Shown here one piece after another: positions 48,850 to 57,565 of a DNA stretch of 64,000 nt. Source of the stretch: CAVVSD01 sp963757125 (GTDB taxonomy: Bacteria; Actinomycetota; Thermoleophilia; Solirubrobacterales; Solirubrobacteraceae); the NCBI GenBank assembly GCA_963757125.1, contig CAVWQP010000005.1, positions 248,001 through 312,000 of the forward strand, read 5' to 3'. Position numbers and translations under genes: made by a program. The notes below the pieces were generated by a model, which saw only the letters and a program-made list of their open reading frames with translations, made no database searches and was not told the origin of the DNA. The first letter of the stretch is position 1, and every line of letters begins with the position of its first letter.

Positions 48850-49159
48850 TTCGGCGCTTGCGCCCCAGCAGCTCGAGGCGATCGACGTGCCGGCGCCCGG
48901 CCTCGTCCAGCGAGAGCTCCTCGACGACGGGGTCCGCGGCGACCTCGTCCATGACCCTGCGCAGCTCGCGCTCGGCCTGCGCGCGCGTGAGACCGTGGCT
49001 CGTGCCCGAGGCGCGCTTTGGCCCGAGCTTGCGCTTGACCTGTCGGCCGCCTCGTCGCCACTTGCCGTACCAGTGCGCGCGCCCGTTGGCGTCGCTCCAG
49101 AGGAGCAGCGAACCGGTCCCGTGGGAGCGGCGGGAGGCTGAGGCGCTAGCCATCGCCAC
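48850..49159 (-). pseudogene. Tyrosine integrase remnant 2 (N-terminal ~100 codons)
   Basis: From GTG 49159 (ATG 49153) the minus strand reads MASASASRRSHGTGSLLLWS, GRAHWYGKWRRGGRQVKRKL, LTRAQAERELRRVMDEVA and ends with RRHVDRLELLGRKRR. This is the arm-binding and start of the core-binding region and is in one frame, unlike remnant 1. The rest of the integrase is missing and the sequence becomes antisense of the alcohol dehydrogenase. It lies 114 bp downstream of tRNA-His in the same direction, the canonical position of an island integrase. Confidence 0.85.
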
Positions 49160-49241
49160 GCCTCATCAGCGGGGCCGCAGGCCCGTCACCCGCGGAGAAC
49201 TTGGTACCAAATTGGTACCACGGGACCCCAGTGTCAGGTCC

Positions 49242-49316
49242 CCGTCCATCGATATCTCCCGGAACTACAAGGGGTGAGCGAGGGGACTCGAACCCCCGAC
49301 CGCCTGGACCACAACC
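49242..49316 (-). repeat. att-type direct repeat at tRNA-His (right copy)
   Basis: 75 bp matching 15399-15473 at 73 positions. It includes the anticodon loop to the 3' end of the functional tRNA-His and about 30 bp downstream. Together the copies delimit about 33.8 kb of DNA and mark this tRNA as the attachment site. Confidence 0.85.
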
Positions 49317-49346
49317 AGGAGCTCTACCAGCTGAGCTACGCCCACC
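49273..49346 (-). tRNA. tRNA-His (GTG anticodon)
   Basis: On the minus strand a complete cloverleaf can be drawn: acceptor GTGGGCG/CGCTCAC, D-arm GCTC...GAGC, anticodon stem CCTGG/CCAGG with loop TTGTGGT (anticodon GTG), T-arm GGGGG-TTCGAGT-CCCCT. A G at -1 opposite C73, the His identity element, is present at 49346/49273. CCA is not encoded. The 3' half is the island attachment core. Confidence 0.95.
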
Positions 49347-49615
49347 GTGCGGAGCCGAGTGTACCGGCGCGGAGGCCTGCCCGTCCGGCTCCAACTCTCG
49401 TCCAGTTTCGCCACCCGGTGGAGTAGGTCGCCTGCCCACCGCCGAGGCGCCATCCTTGCGCATCATCCGATCGACTCGGATCCGGAGGAACTGCTGTCAT
49501 TGGAGGTTTCGGACCAGTCCGAGAAATGGAATCACTCCCGTGCAAGATCCGACCGGCTGGCGCGTTATCGCACGAAGTGGCACCACGAACCCTCCAACTG
49601 ACCCATACTGGATCG

Positions 49616-51145
49616 ATGCGCCGTCTCGTCATCGTGCTAGCGGCGATCGCGCTGCTCGCTCTTCCGGCCGCTGCCAGCGCCGCCGTCACCGAGTACGCGC
49701 TCCCCTCCGGCTCGCATCCCTCCGGCATCGCGCAGGCGCCCGACGGCGCCATGTGGGTGCTCGAGGACGGCGGCGCGACCATCGACCGCGTCGCCTCTGA
49801 CGGCTCCATCGCGCGGTTCCCCGCGAACGGCTACCCCAGCCTCGTCGACGCGACGTTCGACCTCGGCGGCGGCCTCTGGTTCACCGGCGGCACGTCCGAC
49901 CGCCTCGGCCGCGCGTCGGCGACCACGACGCTCGGCCCGATCTCGACCTGGATCTTCGGCCCCGGCTGCCAGCCCACCGGCGTGGCGACCGCGCGGGACG
50001 GCGGCATCTGGTTCTCCAAGCTCGACTGCAACGTCATCGGGCGCATCGACCCGGCCAGCTCGCCCAACGCCGCGCACACCGACATCACGCTGCCCAGCGG
50101 CACCCAGCCGATGAGCATCACGGTCGGTCCCGACGGCGCGATGTGGTTCACCGCATCTGGCAGCGGACGCATCGGCCGCATCGCCGCCGACGGCACGCTG
50201 ACCTGGCCGGTCGCCGGCGGTCTGGACCGCCCGTACGACCTCGTGACCGGCGCGGACGGCAACCTCTGGGTGACCGAGAGCGGCGGCCACGGCGCGATCC
50301 TGCGGGTCACGACGGCGGGCGCGGTCACGCGGTTCGCCATGGGCCTGCCCGACGGCGCCGACCCGCGCGGCATCGCCGCGGGCGCCGACGGCAACCTCTA
50401 CGTCGCCGCCTACGGCGCCAACGCCCTCGCGCGCGTCGGCCTCGACGGCACGATCACGACGATCCCGCTCAGCGCGGGCGCCGGGCCGCGCGGCGTCGCG
50501 GCCTCCACGGACGGCTCGATCTGGTTCACCGCCTACGACGGCGGCCGGGTCGGCCACCTGACCGCTGACCCCGCGCCGCCGCCGAAGGCCGTCGCCGCGC
50601 CTGCACCGCCGGTGCCGCAGCTGGGCAAGACCGTCGTGGTCACGCCGACGGGCACGGTGCGCGTCACGCTCCCGGGCTCCGGACGCTCCTACGTCCTGCG
50701 CGGCACGAGCAAGGTGCCGGTCGGCTCCACGTTCGACGTACGCAACGGCAAGGTCTCGCTCATCTCGGCGCTGCCGGGCAACACGACGCAGTCGGGCCGG
50801 TTCTGGGGCGGCTTCTTCAAGGTCAACCAGTCGAAGTCGCGTAGCCTCCATGGCATGACGACGCTCGAGCTGCGCGGGCGGCTGACCTGCTCGCAGGCCA
50901 GCTCCGCGGCGACGAAGAAGCGGCGTACGAACACCCTCTGGGGCAGCGACCGGCGCGGCAAGTTCCGCACCCGCGGCCGCAACGCGACGGCGACCGTGCG
51001 TGGCACCGTCTGGCGCACGACCGACCGCTGCGACGGCACCCTGGTGACCGTCTCCAGCGGCCAGGTGAGCGTCCGCGACTCCGTCCGCAAGCGCACCGTC
51101 ACGGTCCGCAAGGGCCACAGCTACCTGGCCCGGAACAAGCACTAG
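49616..51145 (+). CDS. Exported beta-propeller protein (virginiamycin B lyase-like)
   Basis: A 509-residue protein with a signal peptide (MRRLVIVLAAIALLALPAAA, cleavage after ASAAV), a propeller of about seven repeats of the DGxxWFT/W type (DGAMWVLED, GGGLWFTGG, DGGIWFSKLD, DGAMWFTASG, DGNLWVTESG, DGNLYVAAYG, DGSIWFTAYD), a Pro/Ala linker near 320-340, and a basic C-terminal domain of about 170 residues. Vgb lyase linearises streptogramin B, but most exported homologues are of unknown function; the C-terminal domain resembles surface-associated repeats rich in Arg/Thr. Resistance activity should not be assumed. Confidence 0.82.
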   Translation: MRRLVIVLAAIALLALPAAASAAVTEYALPSGSHPSGIAQAPDGAMWVLEDGGATIDRVASDGSIARFPANGYPSLVDATFDLGGGLWFTGGTSDRLGRASATTTLGPISTWIFGPGCQPTGVATARDGGIWFSKLDCNVIGRIDPASSPNAAHTDITLPSGTQPMSITVGPDGAMWFTASGSGRIGRIAADGTLTWPVAGGLDRPYDLVTGADGNLWVTESGGHGAILRVTTAGAVTRFAMGLPDGADPRGIAAGADGNLYVAAYGANALARVGLDGTITTIPLSAGAGPRGVAASTDGSIWFTAYDGGRVGHLTADPAPPPKAVAAPAPPVPQLGKTVVVTPTGTVRVTLPGSGRSYVLRGTSKVPVGSTFDVRNGKVSLISALPGNTTQSGRFWGGFFKVNQSKSRSLHGMTTLELRGRLTCSQASSAATKKRRTNTLWGSDRRGKFRTRGRNATATVRGTVWRTTDRCDGTLVTVSSGQVSVRDSVRKRTVTVRKGHSYLARNKH

Positions 51146-51149
51146 GTCC

Positions 51150-53834
51150 GTGCGGAGCCGGCCTGGCCTTCGCACGTTCGCGCTCGCCCCGATCCTCGGG
51201 GTGGCGGTCGGCCTCGTCATGCTGCTGACGAGCGTCGGGGACTCGCTCGAGGATCAGACGCTCGACGCCCGCTCTCGCCTGCAGGCCGACGGGTCGCAGA
51301 GCCAGATCGCGGTCGTGGCGATCGACTCCAAGACGTTCGACCCGCCCAACGACGAGGTCTGGCCGTTCAAGCGCAGCCGCCACGCGGAGGTCATCGACCG
51401 GCTGCGCCGCGCGGGCGCGAAGACCGTCGTCTACGACGTGCAGTTCACCGAGCCGACGGAGAACAAGGAGGACCTCGCCCTGTTCGACGCCGTCTCGCGC
51501 ATGCCGGGCACGGTCCTCGCCGCGACCGAGGTCGACGCGAAGGGCGACACGAAGGTCCTCGGCGGCGAGGAGAACACCGACGCCGCCAAGGCGCTCGTCG
51601 GGATGGCGAACCTGCCGACCGACACCGGCGGGGTGATCCGCAAGTACTACGAGGCGGTCGGCCCCGTCCCGAGCCTCGCGGTCCAGGCCGTCAGGTCGGC
51701 GACCGGCAAGGTGCCCAAGCGCTTCCACGACGGCGAGGCCTGGATCGACTACCAGGGCGTCCCGGAGTCCTTCCCGACCCTGTCGTTCATCGACGTGGAG
51801 AAGGGCAGGTTCGACCCCGCGGACGTGCGCGGGAAGATCGTGGTCGTCGGCGCCTCCGCGCCCAGCCTGCAGGACCGCCACGCCACGCCGATGTCGGCCG
51901 AGCTCATGGCCGGCCCCGAGGTGCAGGCCAACGCGATCTGGACGGCGCTGAACGACAACCCGCTCGCCCCCGCCCCGCTCTGGCTCGGCATCCTCATCGT
52001 GCTGCTCGGAGGCCTGGCCCCGGCGGTCCTCGCCGCCCGCGCGCGACTCGTGCTCGCCGTGGCCGGCTCGCTGGCGCTCGCGGCGATCTACGCGCTCATC
52101 GCGTACTTCGCGTGGGGCGCCGGGCTCATCCTTCCGCTGACCGCGCCGCTGACCGCGCTGGCCGTCGCGACGATCACGGCGATCGTCGCCTCCTACGCGC
52201 TGGCGAACTGGGAGCGCGCGCGCGTCGCGCAGCTCAACGAGGTCCTCGAGGAGCGCGTCCGCGAGCGCACCGCCGAGCTGCGCTCCACGCAGCTGGACGT
52301 CGTGCACCGGCTCGGCCAGGCGGCGGAGGCCCGCGACGGGGAGACCGGCCTGCACATCCAGCGCATCGGGCACCTCTCGCGCGCCCTGGGGATGGCGCAC
52401 GGCATGTCGGTGACCGAAGCCGACCTGCTCCAGCAGGCCAGCGCGATGCACGACGTCGGCAAGATCGGCATCCCGGACCGCATCCTGCTCAAGCCGGGTC
52501 GCCTCGAGCAGTCCGAGCGCACGCTCATGCAGACCCACACGACGATCGGCGCGGGCATCCTGTCCGGCTCGACGTCGCCGCTGCTGCAGATGGCCGAGGA
52601 GATCGCCCTCACGCACCACGAGCGCTTCGACGGCAGCGGGTACCCGAACGGCCTGCGCGGCGAGGAGATCCCGGTGCCGGGCCGGATCTGCGCGATCGTC
52701 GACGTGTTCGACGCGCTCATGTCCGCGCGCACCTACAAGGACGCGTGGACGCTGGACGCCGCGCTCGACGAGCTGCGCGACGGGCGAGGGACCCACTTCG
52801 ATCCGGAGCTGCTCGACGAGTTCATCGAGCTCGCGCCGTCGCTGCTGCGCGACCTCACCGACCGCGGCCTGGTGGCCTACGCCCCGCGGACGAGCACGCA
52901 GACGAAGGCCGAGGCCAAGGAGACCGCCCGCAGCCTAGAGACGGTGGCCGCGGTGGATCTCGCGCTGCGCGCGACGCTCCCTGCGCGACAGCTTGCGCCC
53001 GCGCTTGACGTCGGTGCCGCCCATGATCGAGATGAGCCTCAGGCGCAGCGTCGGCCCGCCCGGTGTCGGCGACGGGTTGCCGAGCGTGACGTCGTTGCCG
53101 CCCATGAACGCGATGTCCGTGACCTCGACGTTCAGCCCGTCGGGGACGTGGATGTCCGCGCCGCCCATGAGCGAGAACACGGTGAGCTCGACCACGTCGT
53201 CGGCCAGCTCGGCGTCGTTGAGGTCGAGATCGGCGCCGCCCATGATGTTCAGCGACAGGCACCGCCTGCCGACCCGCCACCAGCCCTTGCGGTCCGTCCC
53301 GCCCATGATCGAGATGAGGTGCCGCGTGCCCTCGTCGCCGCTGCGCTTGACGGTCAGGCCCGAGTCGCCGGTCGTGGTGACCGGCACGGCGACGTCGCCC
53401 ACGAGCCGCTCGAGCTCGCCGCGCGTACGTGCCGCGTAGGCGGCGTTCAGGCGCTCGTCGAGCTCCTCGATCGTGAGCCGGCCCTCGCCGGCGGCATGGC
53501 GCAGCTGGTCGGCGGTCCGCTCGCGCTCCGCGTCGGACGCACGCAGCTCCGGGTGCCCATGCTCCGACATCGCCCTCGAGGCTATCGGCCGGTCAACCCG
53601 TCGAGGAACCGGGCGGCCAGCCACTCGGTCGCGCGTCGCGGGTCCCCGGCCGCGCGCTGCTCCATCGCGCCGTTGCGCTCCACGAGCCGTCGCGCGGAGG
53701 CCAGCTCGGCGGCGCATCCGAGCCGCTCGGCCGTCGGCTCCAGCTCATCGATGAGAGCGTGCAGCCGCGTTCGGGTCGGCATGATCTCGCCCGTGTCGAG
53801 GTCGCGCAGCGAGCCCTCCACCCCGTCTCCGTAG
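51150..53834 (+). CDS. CHASE2 / HD-GYP membrane protein, frame open far past the domains
   Basis: Domains in order: an N-terminal membrane anchor (about 8-28), CHASE2 sensor (about 30-270), three membrane helices (about 275-350), a short coiled coil (WERARVAQLNEVLEERVRER) and an HD-GYP phosphodiesterase (about 385-570) with SAMHDVGKIGIPDRIL and HHERFDGSGYPNGLRGEEIP. HD-GYP domains hydrolyse cyclic di-GMP. The frame from GTG 51150 does not end after the domain but runs about 300 codons antisense through the DUF1707 gene and the end of the ligase gene. A lost stop or a frameshift near 52.93 kb is more likely than a true 894-residue protein; a TAG in the next frame lies near 52.94 kb. Confidence 0.85.
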   Translation: MRSRPGLRTFALAPILGVAVGLVMLLTSVGDSLEDQTLDARSRLQADGSQSQIAVVAIDSKTFDPPNDEVWPFKRSRHAEVIDRLRRAGAKTVVYDVQFTEPTENKEDLALFDAVSRMPGTVLAATEVDAKGDTKVLGGEENTDAAKALVGMANLPTDTGGVIRKYYEAVGPVPSLAVQAVRSATGKVPKRFHDGEAWIDYQGVPESFPTLSFIDVEKGRFDPADVRGKIVVVGASAPSLQDRHATPMSAELMAGPEVQANAIWTALNDNPLAPAPLWLGILIVLLGGLAPAVLAARARLVLAVAGSLALAAIYALIAYFAWGAGLILPLTAPLTALAVATITAIVASYALANWERARVAQLNEVLEERVRERTAELRSTQLDVVHRLGQAAEARDGETGLHIQRIGHLSRALGMAHGMSVTEADLLQQASAMHDVGKIGIPDRILLKPGRLEQSERTLMQTHTTIGAGILSGSTSPLLQMAEEIALTHHERFDGSGYPNGLRGEEIPVPGRICAIVDVFDALMSARTYKDAWTLDAALDELRDGRGTHFDPELLDEFIELAPSLLRDLTDRGLVAYAPRTSTQTKAEAKETARSLETVAAVDLALRATLPARQLAPALDVGAAHDRDEPQAQRRPARCRRRVAERDVVAAHERDVRDLDVQPVGDVDVRAAHEREHGELDHVVGQLGVVEVEIGAAHDVQRQAPPADPPPALAVRPAHDRDEVPRALVAAALDGQARVAGRGDRHGDVAHEPLELAARTCRVGGVQALVELLDREPALAGGMAQLVGGPLALRVGRTQLRVPMLRHRPRGYRPVNPSRNRAASHSVARRGSPAARCSIAPLRSTSRRAEASSAAHPSRSAVGSSSSMRACSRVRVGMISPVSRSRSEPSTPSP
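52935..53570 (-). CDS. DUF1707 / LiaF-like domain protein
   Basis: A 211-residue protein. The N-terminal DUF1707 domain (about 8-60) reads ELRASDAERERTADQLRHAA and LTIEELDERLNAAYAARTRG; the C-terminal part (about 80-200) has four LiaF-like beta repeats marked by IMGGTD, NIMGGADLDL, SLMGGADIHV and FMGGNDVTL. There is no membrane segment, unlike LiaF itself. Such proteins are common in actinobacteria and are thought to be envelope-stress linked; no reaction is known. The ATG start gives MSEHGHPELRASD. It converges with and is overlapped by the CHASE2/HD-GYP frame. Confidence 0.88.
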   Translation of the reverse strand: MSEHGHPELRASDAERERTADQLRHAAGEGRLTIEELDERLNAAYAARTRGELERLVGDVAVPVTTTGDSGLTVKRSGDEGTRHLISIMGGTDRKGWWRVGRRCLSLNIMGGADLDLNDAELADDVVELTVFSLMGGADIHVPDGLNVEVTDIAFMGGNDVTLGNPSPTPGGPTLRLRLISIMGGTDVKRGRKLSRRERRAQREIHRGHRL

Positions 53835-54682
53835 GCGCGGCGGCGGTTCTCCTCGATGCGCCAGGTCTCGTGCACGGGCAGCGGCTCGCCGTCGTCGAAG
53901 CGCTCCGCGAGCCGGACCGCGAGCGCCTGCGAGACGGCGGCGACCGCGGCGGTGTCGGCGACCGTCGCCTGCGTGTCGGGGACGCGGACCTCGAGGGTGC
54001 CGTGCTGCGGGTGCGGGCGCAGCTCCCACCACCAGCGGCTCGCGTCGCCGATCCAGGCCAGCGCGTCGGCGAGCACGTCCCACGATCCCAGCGCGGGTGG
54101 GATGCCCTGCCGCGGGAGCAGCCCGTTGACCGGCGGCCGCGCCGAGGCGAGCCCGGTGTCCCGGCCGCCGAGGAACGGCGCGTTGGCGGCCAGCGCGCCG
54201 AGCTCGGGCAGGTAGGAGCGCATCGCGTCGTGGACCGCGAGCGCCCGCTCGGCGCCGCGGATCGCGACGTGGACCTGCACGGCGCACACGAGCTGCCTGG
54301 ACGCCATGCGCCCGTGCTCGGCGACCGTGCGGTCGTAGCGCGGCCCGGTGTTGAGCTCGCCCTCCTCGGCCGCGAACGGGTGCAGCCCGGCCCCTGCGAG
54401 CAGGACGTCGCCGCCGACCCCGGCGGCGAGGTCGAGACGGCCGCGGGCGAGCGCCGCGATCGCCTCCCCGACCGTCGCGGCGGGCCCGACGACGATCTCG
54501 AGGTGCGACGCGGGCAGCTCGAGCGCGAAGCGCGGGTCGCCGCCGAAGCGGCCGAGCAGCTCGACGCTGCGCGGCGCGAGGTCGAGCGTCGCCGGATCGA
54601 GGAGCATGACCTCCTCCTCGATCCCGACCGTCGGAGAGGACGGCTCGTCGAAGGCCGCGCGCAGCGCGTCGCCGTCAGCCAC
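53582..54682 (-). CDS. Carboxylate-amine ligase, GCS2 (YbdK) family
   Basis: A 366-residue ATP-grasp-like glutamate-cysteine ligase type 2 family protein: GIEEEVMLLDP near the N-terminus (metal/ATP site), ELPASHLEIVVGP, VHVAIRGAERALAVHD, and LRPHPQHGTLEVRVPDTQAT in the centre. YbdK-type enzymes have weak gamma-glutamylcysteine ligase activity; the physiological amine is generally unknown. Length is typical. The GTG start overlaps the response regulator stop by 8 bp, so it is the last gene of a kinase-regulator-ligase operon. Confidence 0.88.
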   Translation of the reverse strand: MADGDALRAAFDEPSSPTVGIEEEVMLLDPATLDLAPRSVELLGRFGGDPRFALELPASHLEIVVGPAATVGEAIAALARGRLDLAAGVGGDVLLAGAGLHPFAAEEGELNTGPRYDRTVAEHGRMASRQLVCAVQVHVAIRGAERALAVHDAMRSYLPELGALAANAPFLGGRDTGLASARPPVNGLLPRQGIPPALGSWDVLADALAWIGDASRWWWELRPHPQHGTLEVRVPDTQATVADTAAVAAVSQALAVRLAERFDDGEPLPVHETWRIEENRRRAYGDGVEGSLRDLDTGEIMPTRTRLHALIDELEPTAERLGCAAELASARRLVERNGAMEQRAAGDPRRATEWLAARFLDGLTGR

Positions 54683-55325
54683 CCGCGTCGTGCGCGAGGA
54701 GCGCGATCTGCACCCGGTTGGCGACCTCGAGCTTCGTGAGCAGCCGCGTGACGTGTGCCTTGACGGTGGCCACGCTCATGAACAGCTCCTCGGCGATCTC
54801 CGCGTTCGAGCTGCCGCGCCCGATCGCCACGGCGACCTCGCGCTCGCGGTCGGTCAGCCGGCCGAGCAGCTCCTGCGCGTTCGCGCGCCGTGACGCGGCG
54901 CCGGTCTCCGCGACATGGCCGATGAGCCGCCGCGTCACGCCGGGCGACAGCATCGCCTCGCCCGCGACGACGAGCCGGATCGCCTGCACGATGTCGGCGG
55001 GCGGCGTGTCCTTCAGGAGGAACCCGCTCGCGCCCGAGCGCAGCGCGCGCAGGACGAACTCGTCGGCGTCGAACGTCGTGAGGACGATGATCTCCGGCGC
55101 GGCGTCGCGCGCGGTGAGCGCCTCGGTCGCGGCGAGCCCGTCCACCCTCGGCATGCGGATGTCCATGAGCACGACGTCGGGAGCGTAGGCGTCCACGGCC
55201 GGGAGCACCTCGCTGCCGTCGGCGACCTCTGCGACGACGCGGACGTCCTCGGTCGCGTTGAGGATCATCGTGAGGCCGGCGCGGACGAGCGCGTCGTCGT
55301 CGACGATGAGCACGCGGATCGGCAT
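54675..55325 (-). CDS. NarL-type response regulator of a two-component pair
   Basis: A 216-residue regulator: receiver domain with VLIVDDDALV, VVLMDIRMP (phospho-acceptor Asp) and FLLKDTPP, then a LuxR HTH (LTDREREVAVAIGRGSSNAE, MSVATVKAHVTRLLTKLEV). It is encoded right after its kinase (the kinase TGA and this ATG share a base) and probably controls the divergent ABC exporter genes at 56.7 kb, a common arrangement in actinobacteria. Confidence 0.93.
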   Translation of the reverse strand: MPIRVLIVDDDALVRAGLTMILNATEDVRVVAEVADGSEVLPAVDAYAPDVVLMDIRMPRVDGLAATEALTARDAAPEIIVLTTFDADEFVLRALRSGASGFLLKDTPPADIVQAIRLVVAGEAMLSPGVTRRLIGHVAETGAASRRANAQELLGRLTDREREVAVAIGRGSSNAEIAEELFMSVATVKAHVTRLLTKLEVANRVQIALLAHDAGG

Positions 55326-56539
55326 CAGGACGCCGGCCAGGGAAGCCACGCCCACAGGCGCCACTCGCCGTCGCACGGGCCGTGCTCGAGGCGCCCGCTC
55401 CCGAGCGCGACCCGTTCCGTCAGGCCGACGATCCCCGTCCCCGCGCCCGGGATCTGGGCGGCGAGCCCCCCGACGGGCAGCGGGTTGCGCACCTCGATCG
55501 TCAGGCCGTCGCCGGGCGCTCCGGTGACCGTCACGTCGACGGCGCAGCCCGGCGCGTGCTTGCGCGCGTTCGTGAGGCCCTCCTGGACGACGCGGTACGC
55601 GTTGCGGCCGACGCTCGTCGGCACGCCGTCGGCGACCGCGAGATCGCCGCGCACGCGCATGCCCGCCTCGCGCGACTCCTCCAGGAGCGCGCCGAGATCG
55701 GCGATCGTGGGCTGGGGGCGCTCGGGCGCCGCGCCCGGCTCGCCGTCCTCGCGCAGCACCCCGATGACCTCGCGCAGGTCGTCCAGCGCCTGGTGCGCCG
55801 CGCCCCGGATGACGCCCGCGGCGCGCGACACGTCCTCCGGCGAGGACGCACCGGAGTACTCCAGCGCGCCCGCGTGGAGGCTGACGAGCGAGATGCGGTG
55901 GGCGAGCACGTCGTGCATCTCGCGCGCGATGCGGTCGCGCTCCATCCGCCGCGCCTGCGCGATCCGCAGCTCCTGCTCGGCCTCGGCGCGCTGCGCCCTG
56001 TCGCGCAGGGAGTACACGAGCTGGCGGCGGGCGCGGACGAACATGCCCCAGGCGATGAGGCCGCCGGTGATGAGGATGCCGACGACCGCGCTCACCCAGA
56101 AGGAGTCGTCCGTGGGCCGAAGGAGCGTGTAGACGGGCACCGCCGCCAGGTACAGCGCCGCGATCCACAGGACGGTGCGCGTCGGCCGGTGCACGGCGAC
56201 CGTGAAGAGCGCGATGCACGACGCGACGCCCGCCATCGACGAGAACAGGGTCACCGGCCCGATGGCCAGCGCGAGCCCGACCGGCCAGCGGCGGCGCACC
56301 CACAGCCCGCAGCAGGCGGCGAAGCCCGCGACGAAGTCGAGCGCCATGAGCCACTCGGGCGGGTTCTCCGCGTCGGCGGCGAAGGCGAACAACGCTCCGC
56401 CGAGCACGACAGCGATCAGGAACGCGGTCAGGTCGACGAGCCAGTCGCGCGTGGACCGCCCGGGCCGCGAGCCGTCGCGCAGGTCGCCCAGCAGGACCGA
56501 CGGAAGCAGCGTTGGGTGCTCGAGATCCGCCGTGCTCAC
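55325..56539 (-). CDS. NarL-type sensor histidine kinase of a two-component pair
   Basis: A 404-residue kinase with four to five N-terminal membrane helices (about 30-160), no large external domain, a HisKA_3 domain with the phospho-acceptor His in RDRIAREMHDVLAHR and an HATPase domain (NARKHAPG, GTGIVGLTERV). Few-loop kinases of this type often sense envelope or antibiotic stress through the membrane. GTG 56539 is chosen as the first start before the conserved region. It diverges from the ABC exporter; the 129-bp space holds both promoters. Confidence 0.92.
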   Translation of the reverse strand: MSTADLEHPTLLPSVLLGDLRDGSRPGRSTRDWLVDLTAFLIAVVLGGALFAFAADAENPPEWLMALDFVAGFAACCGLWVRRRWPVGLALAIGPVTLFSSMAGVASCIALFTVAVHRPTRTVLWIAALYLAAVPVYTLLRPTDDSFWVSAVVGILITGGLIAWGMFVRARRQLVYSLRDRAQRAEAEQELRIAQARRMERDRIAREMHDVLAHRISLVSLHAGALEYSGASSPEDVSRAAGVIRGAAHQALDDLREVIGVLREDGEPGAAPERPQPTIADLGALLEESREAGMRVRGDLAVADGVPTSVGRNAYRVVQEGLTNARKHAPGCAVDVTVTGAPGDGLTIEVRNPLPVGGLAAQIPGAGTGIVGLTERVALGSGRLEHGPCDGEWRLWAWLPWPAS

Positions 56540-56668
56540 GCAGGGGACGGTACGACCGCGGGACGGGCGCGGCCAGCGACCACGGTCGACGGCACCATCG
56601 ACCTTGGTCGATGCGGGATGGCCGGTCGACCGATGCCACGCAGCGTCGCGATCACCATCCTGAGGACC

Positions 56669-57565
56669 ATGATCGAAGTCGAGAACCTCACGAAGCGCTA
56701 CGGAGAGCACACGGCGGTGGACGGCGTCTCCTTCCGCTGCGATCCCGGCACCGTGACCGGGTTCCTGGGACCGAACGGGGCCGGCAAGTCCACGACGCTG
56801 CGCATGATCGTCGGGCTGACGCCCCCCAGCGGGGGCTCGGCCAGCGTGCTGGACACGGACTACCGCCGCCTGCCGAACCCGGGTCTGTGCGTCGGCGTGC
56901 TCCTCGACGCGTCCGCGCTGCACGCCGGACGCACCGGCGAGGAGGTGCTGTCGCTCGCGGCGATCACCATCGGTGCGCCCAGCGCCAGGGTCCCCGAGCT
57001 GCTCGACTACGTCGGGCTCTCGAAGTCGGCGGCGCGCAAGCGCGTCGGCAACTACTCGCTGGGCATGCGCCAGCGCCTCGGGATCGCGCACGCGCTCCTC
57101 GGCGACCCGCAGGTCCTCATCCTCGACGAGCCTGCCAACGGCCTGGACCCCGAGGGCATCTTCTGGATGCGCGGCCTCCTGCGCGACTTCGCCGACCGCG
57201 GCGGCACCGTCCTGCTCTCCTCGCACCTGCTGCACGAGGTCGAGGCGACGGCGGACCGGCTCGTCGTGATCGGCAGCGGCAAGATCGTCGCCGACGGCGC
57301 CAAGGAGGAGCTGCTGGCGGCCTCCGGCACCCGGGTGCGAACGCTGGATCCGGACGCGCTCGAGCGGGCGCTCGCCGAGATCGGCCTGGAGGTCAGCCGC
57401 ACCCGTGACGGCGCGCTGATCGTCGACGCGAGCGGGGAGGCCGTCGGCCGCGTCGCCGCGGCCGGGGGCATCGTGCTCACCGAGCTGACGGCCGCCGACT
57501 CCGGCGGCCTGGAGGAGCTCTTCCTCACCCTGACCTCGACCCCCCGTGAGGAGGTGGCGGCATGA
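56669..57565 (+). CDS. ABC exporter ATP-binding protein
   Basis: A 298-residue ATPase of the DrrA/CcmA-like class: Walker A GPNGAGKST, signature YSLGMRQRL, Walker B VLILDEPANGLDP and the H-loop LLSSHLLHEVE. The last 70 residues form the small C-terminal domain common in antibiotic and lantibiotic exporters. The ATG has a TGAGGA site. It overlaps the permease gene by 4 bp. With the adjacent kinase and regulator it likely responds to a membrane-active compound. Confidence 0.93.
   Translation: MIEVENLTKRYGEHTAVDGVSFRCDPGTVTGFLGPNGAGKSTTLRMIVGLTPPSGGSASVLDTDYRRLPNPGLCVGVLLDASALHAGRTGEEVLSLAAITIGAPSARVPELLDYVGLSKSAARKRVGNYSLGMRQRLGIAHALLGDPQVLILDEPANGLDPEGIFWMRGLLRDFADRGGTVLLSSHLLHEVEATADRLVVIGSGKIVADGAKEELLAASGTRVRTLDPDALERALAEIGLEVSRTRDGALIVDASGEAVGRVAAAGGIVLTELTAADSGGLEELFLTLTSTPREEVAA

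Noticed and set aside
49616..51145. Annotating the propeller protein as a streptogramin resistance lyase
   Set aside because: It is exported, has an extra C-terminal domain and lies in core chromosome; the similarity is to the propeller repeats only.
49637..52796. Long minus-strand open frames of over 500 codons opposite the beta-propeller and CHASE2/HD-GYP genes
   Set aside because: They are Arg/Gly/Asp-rich, lack domains and simply mirror the third-position GC bias of the real plus-strand genes.
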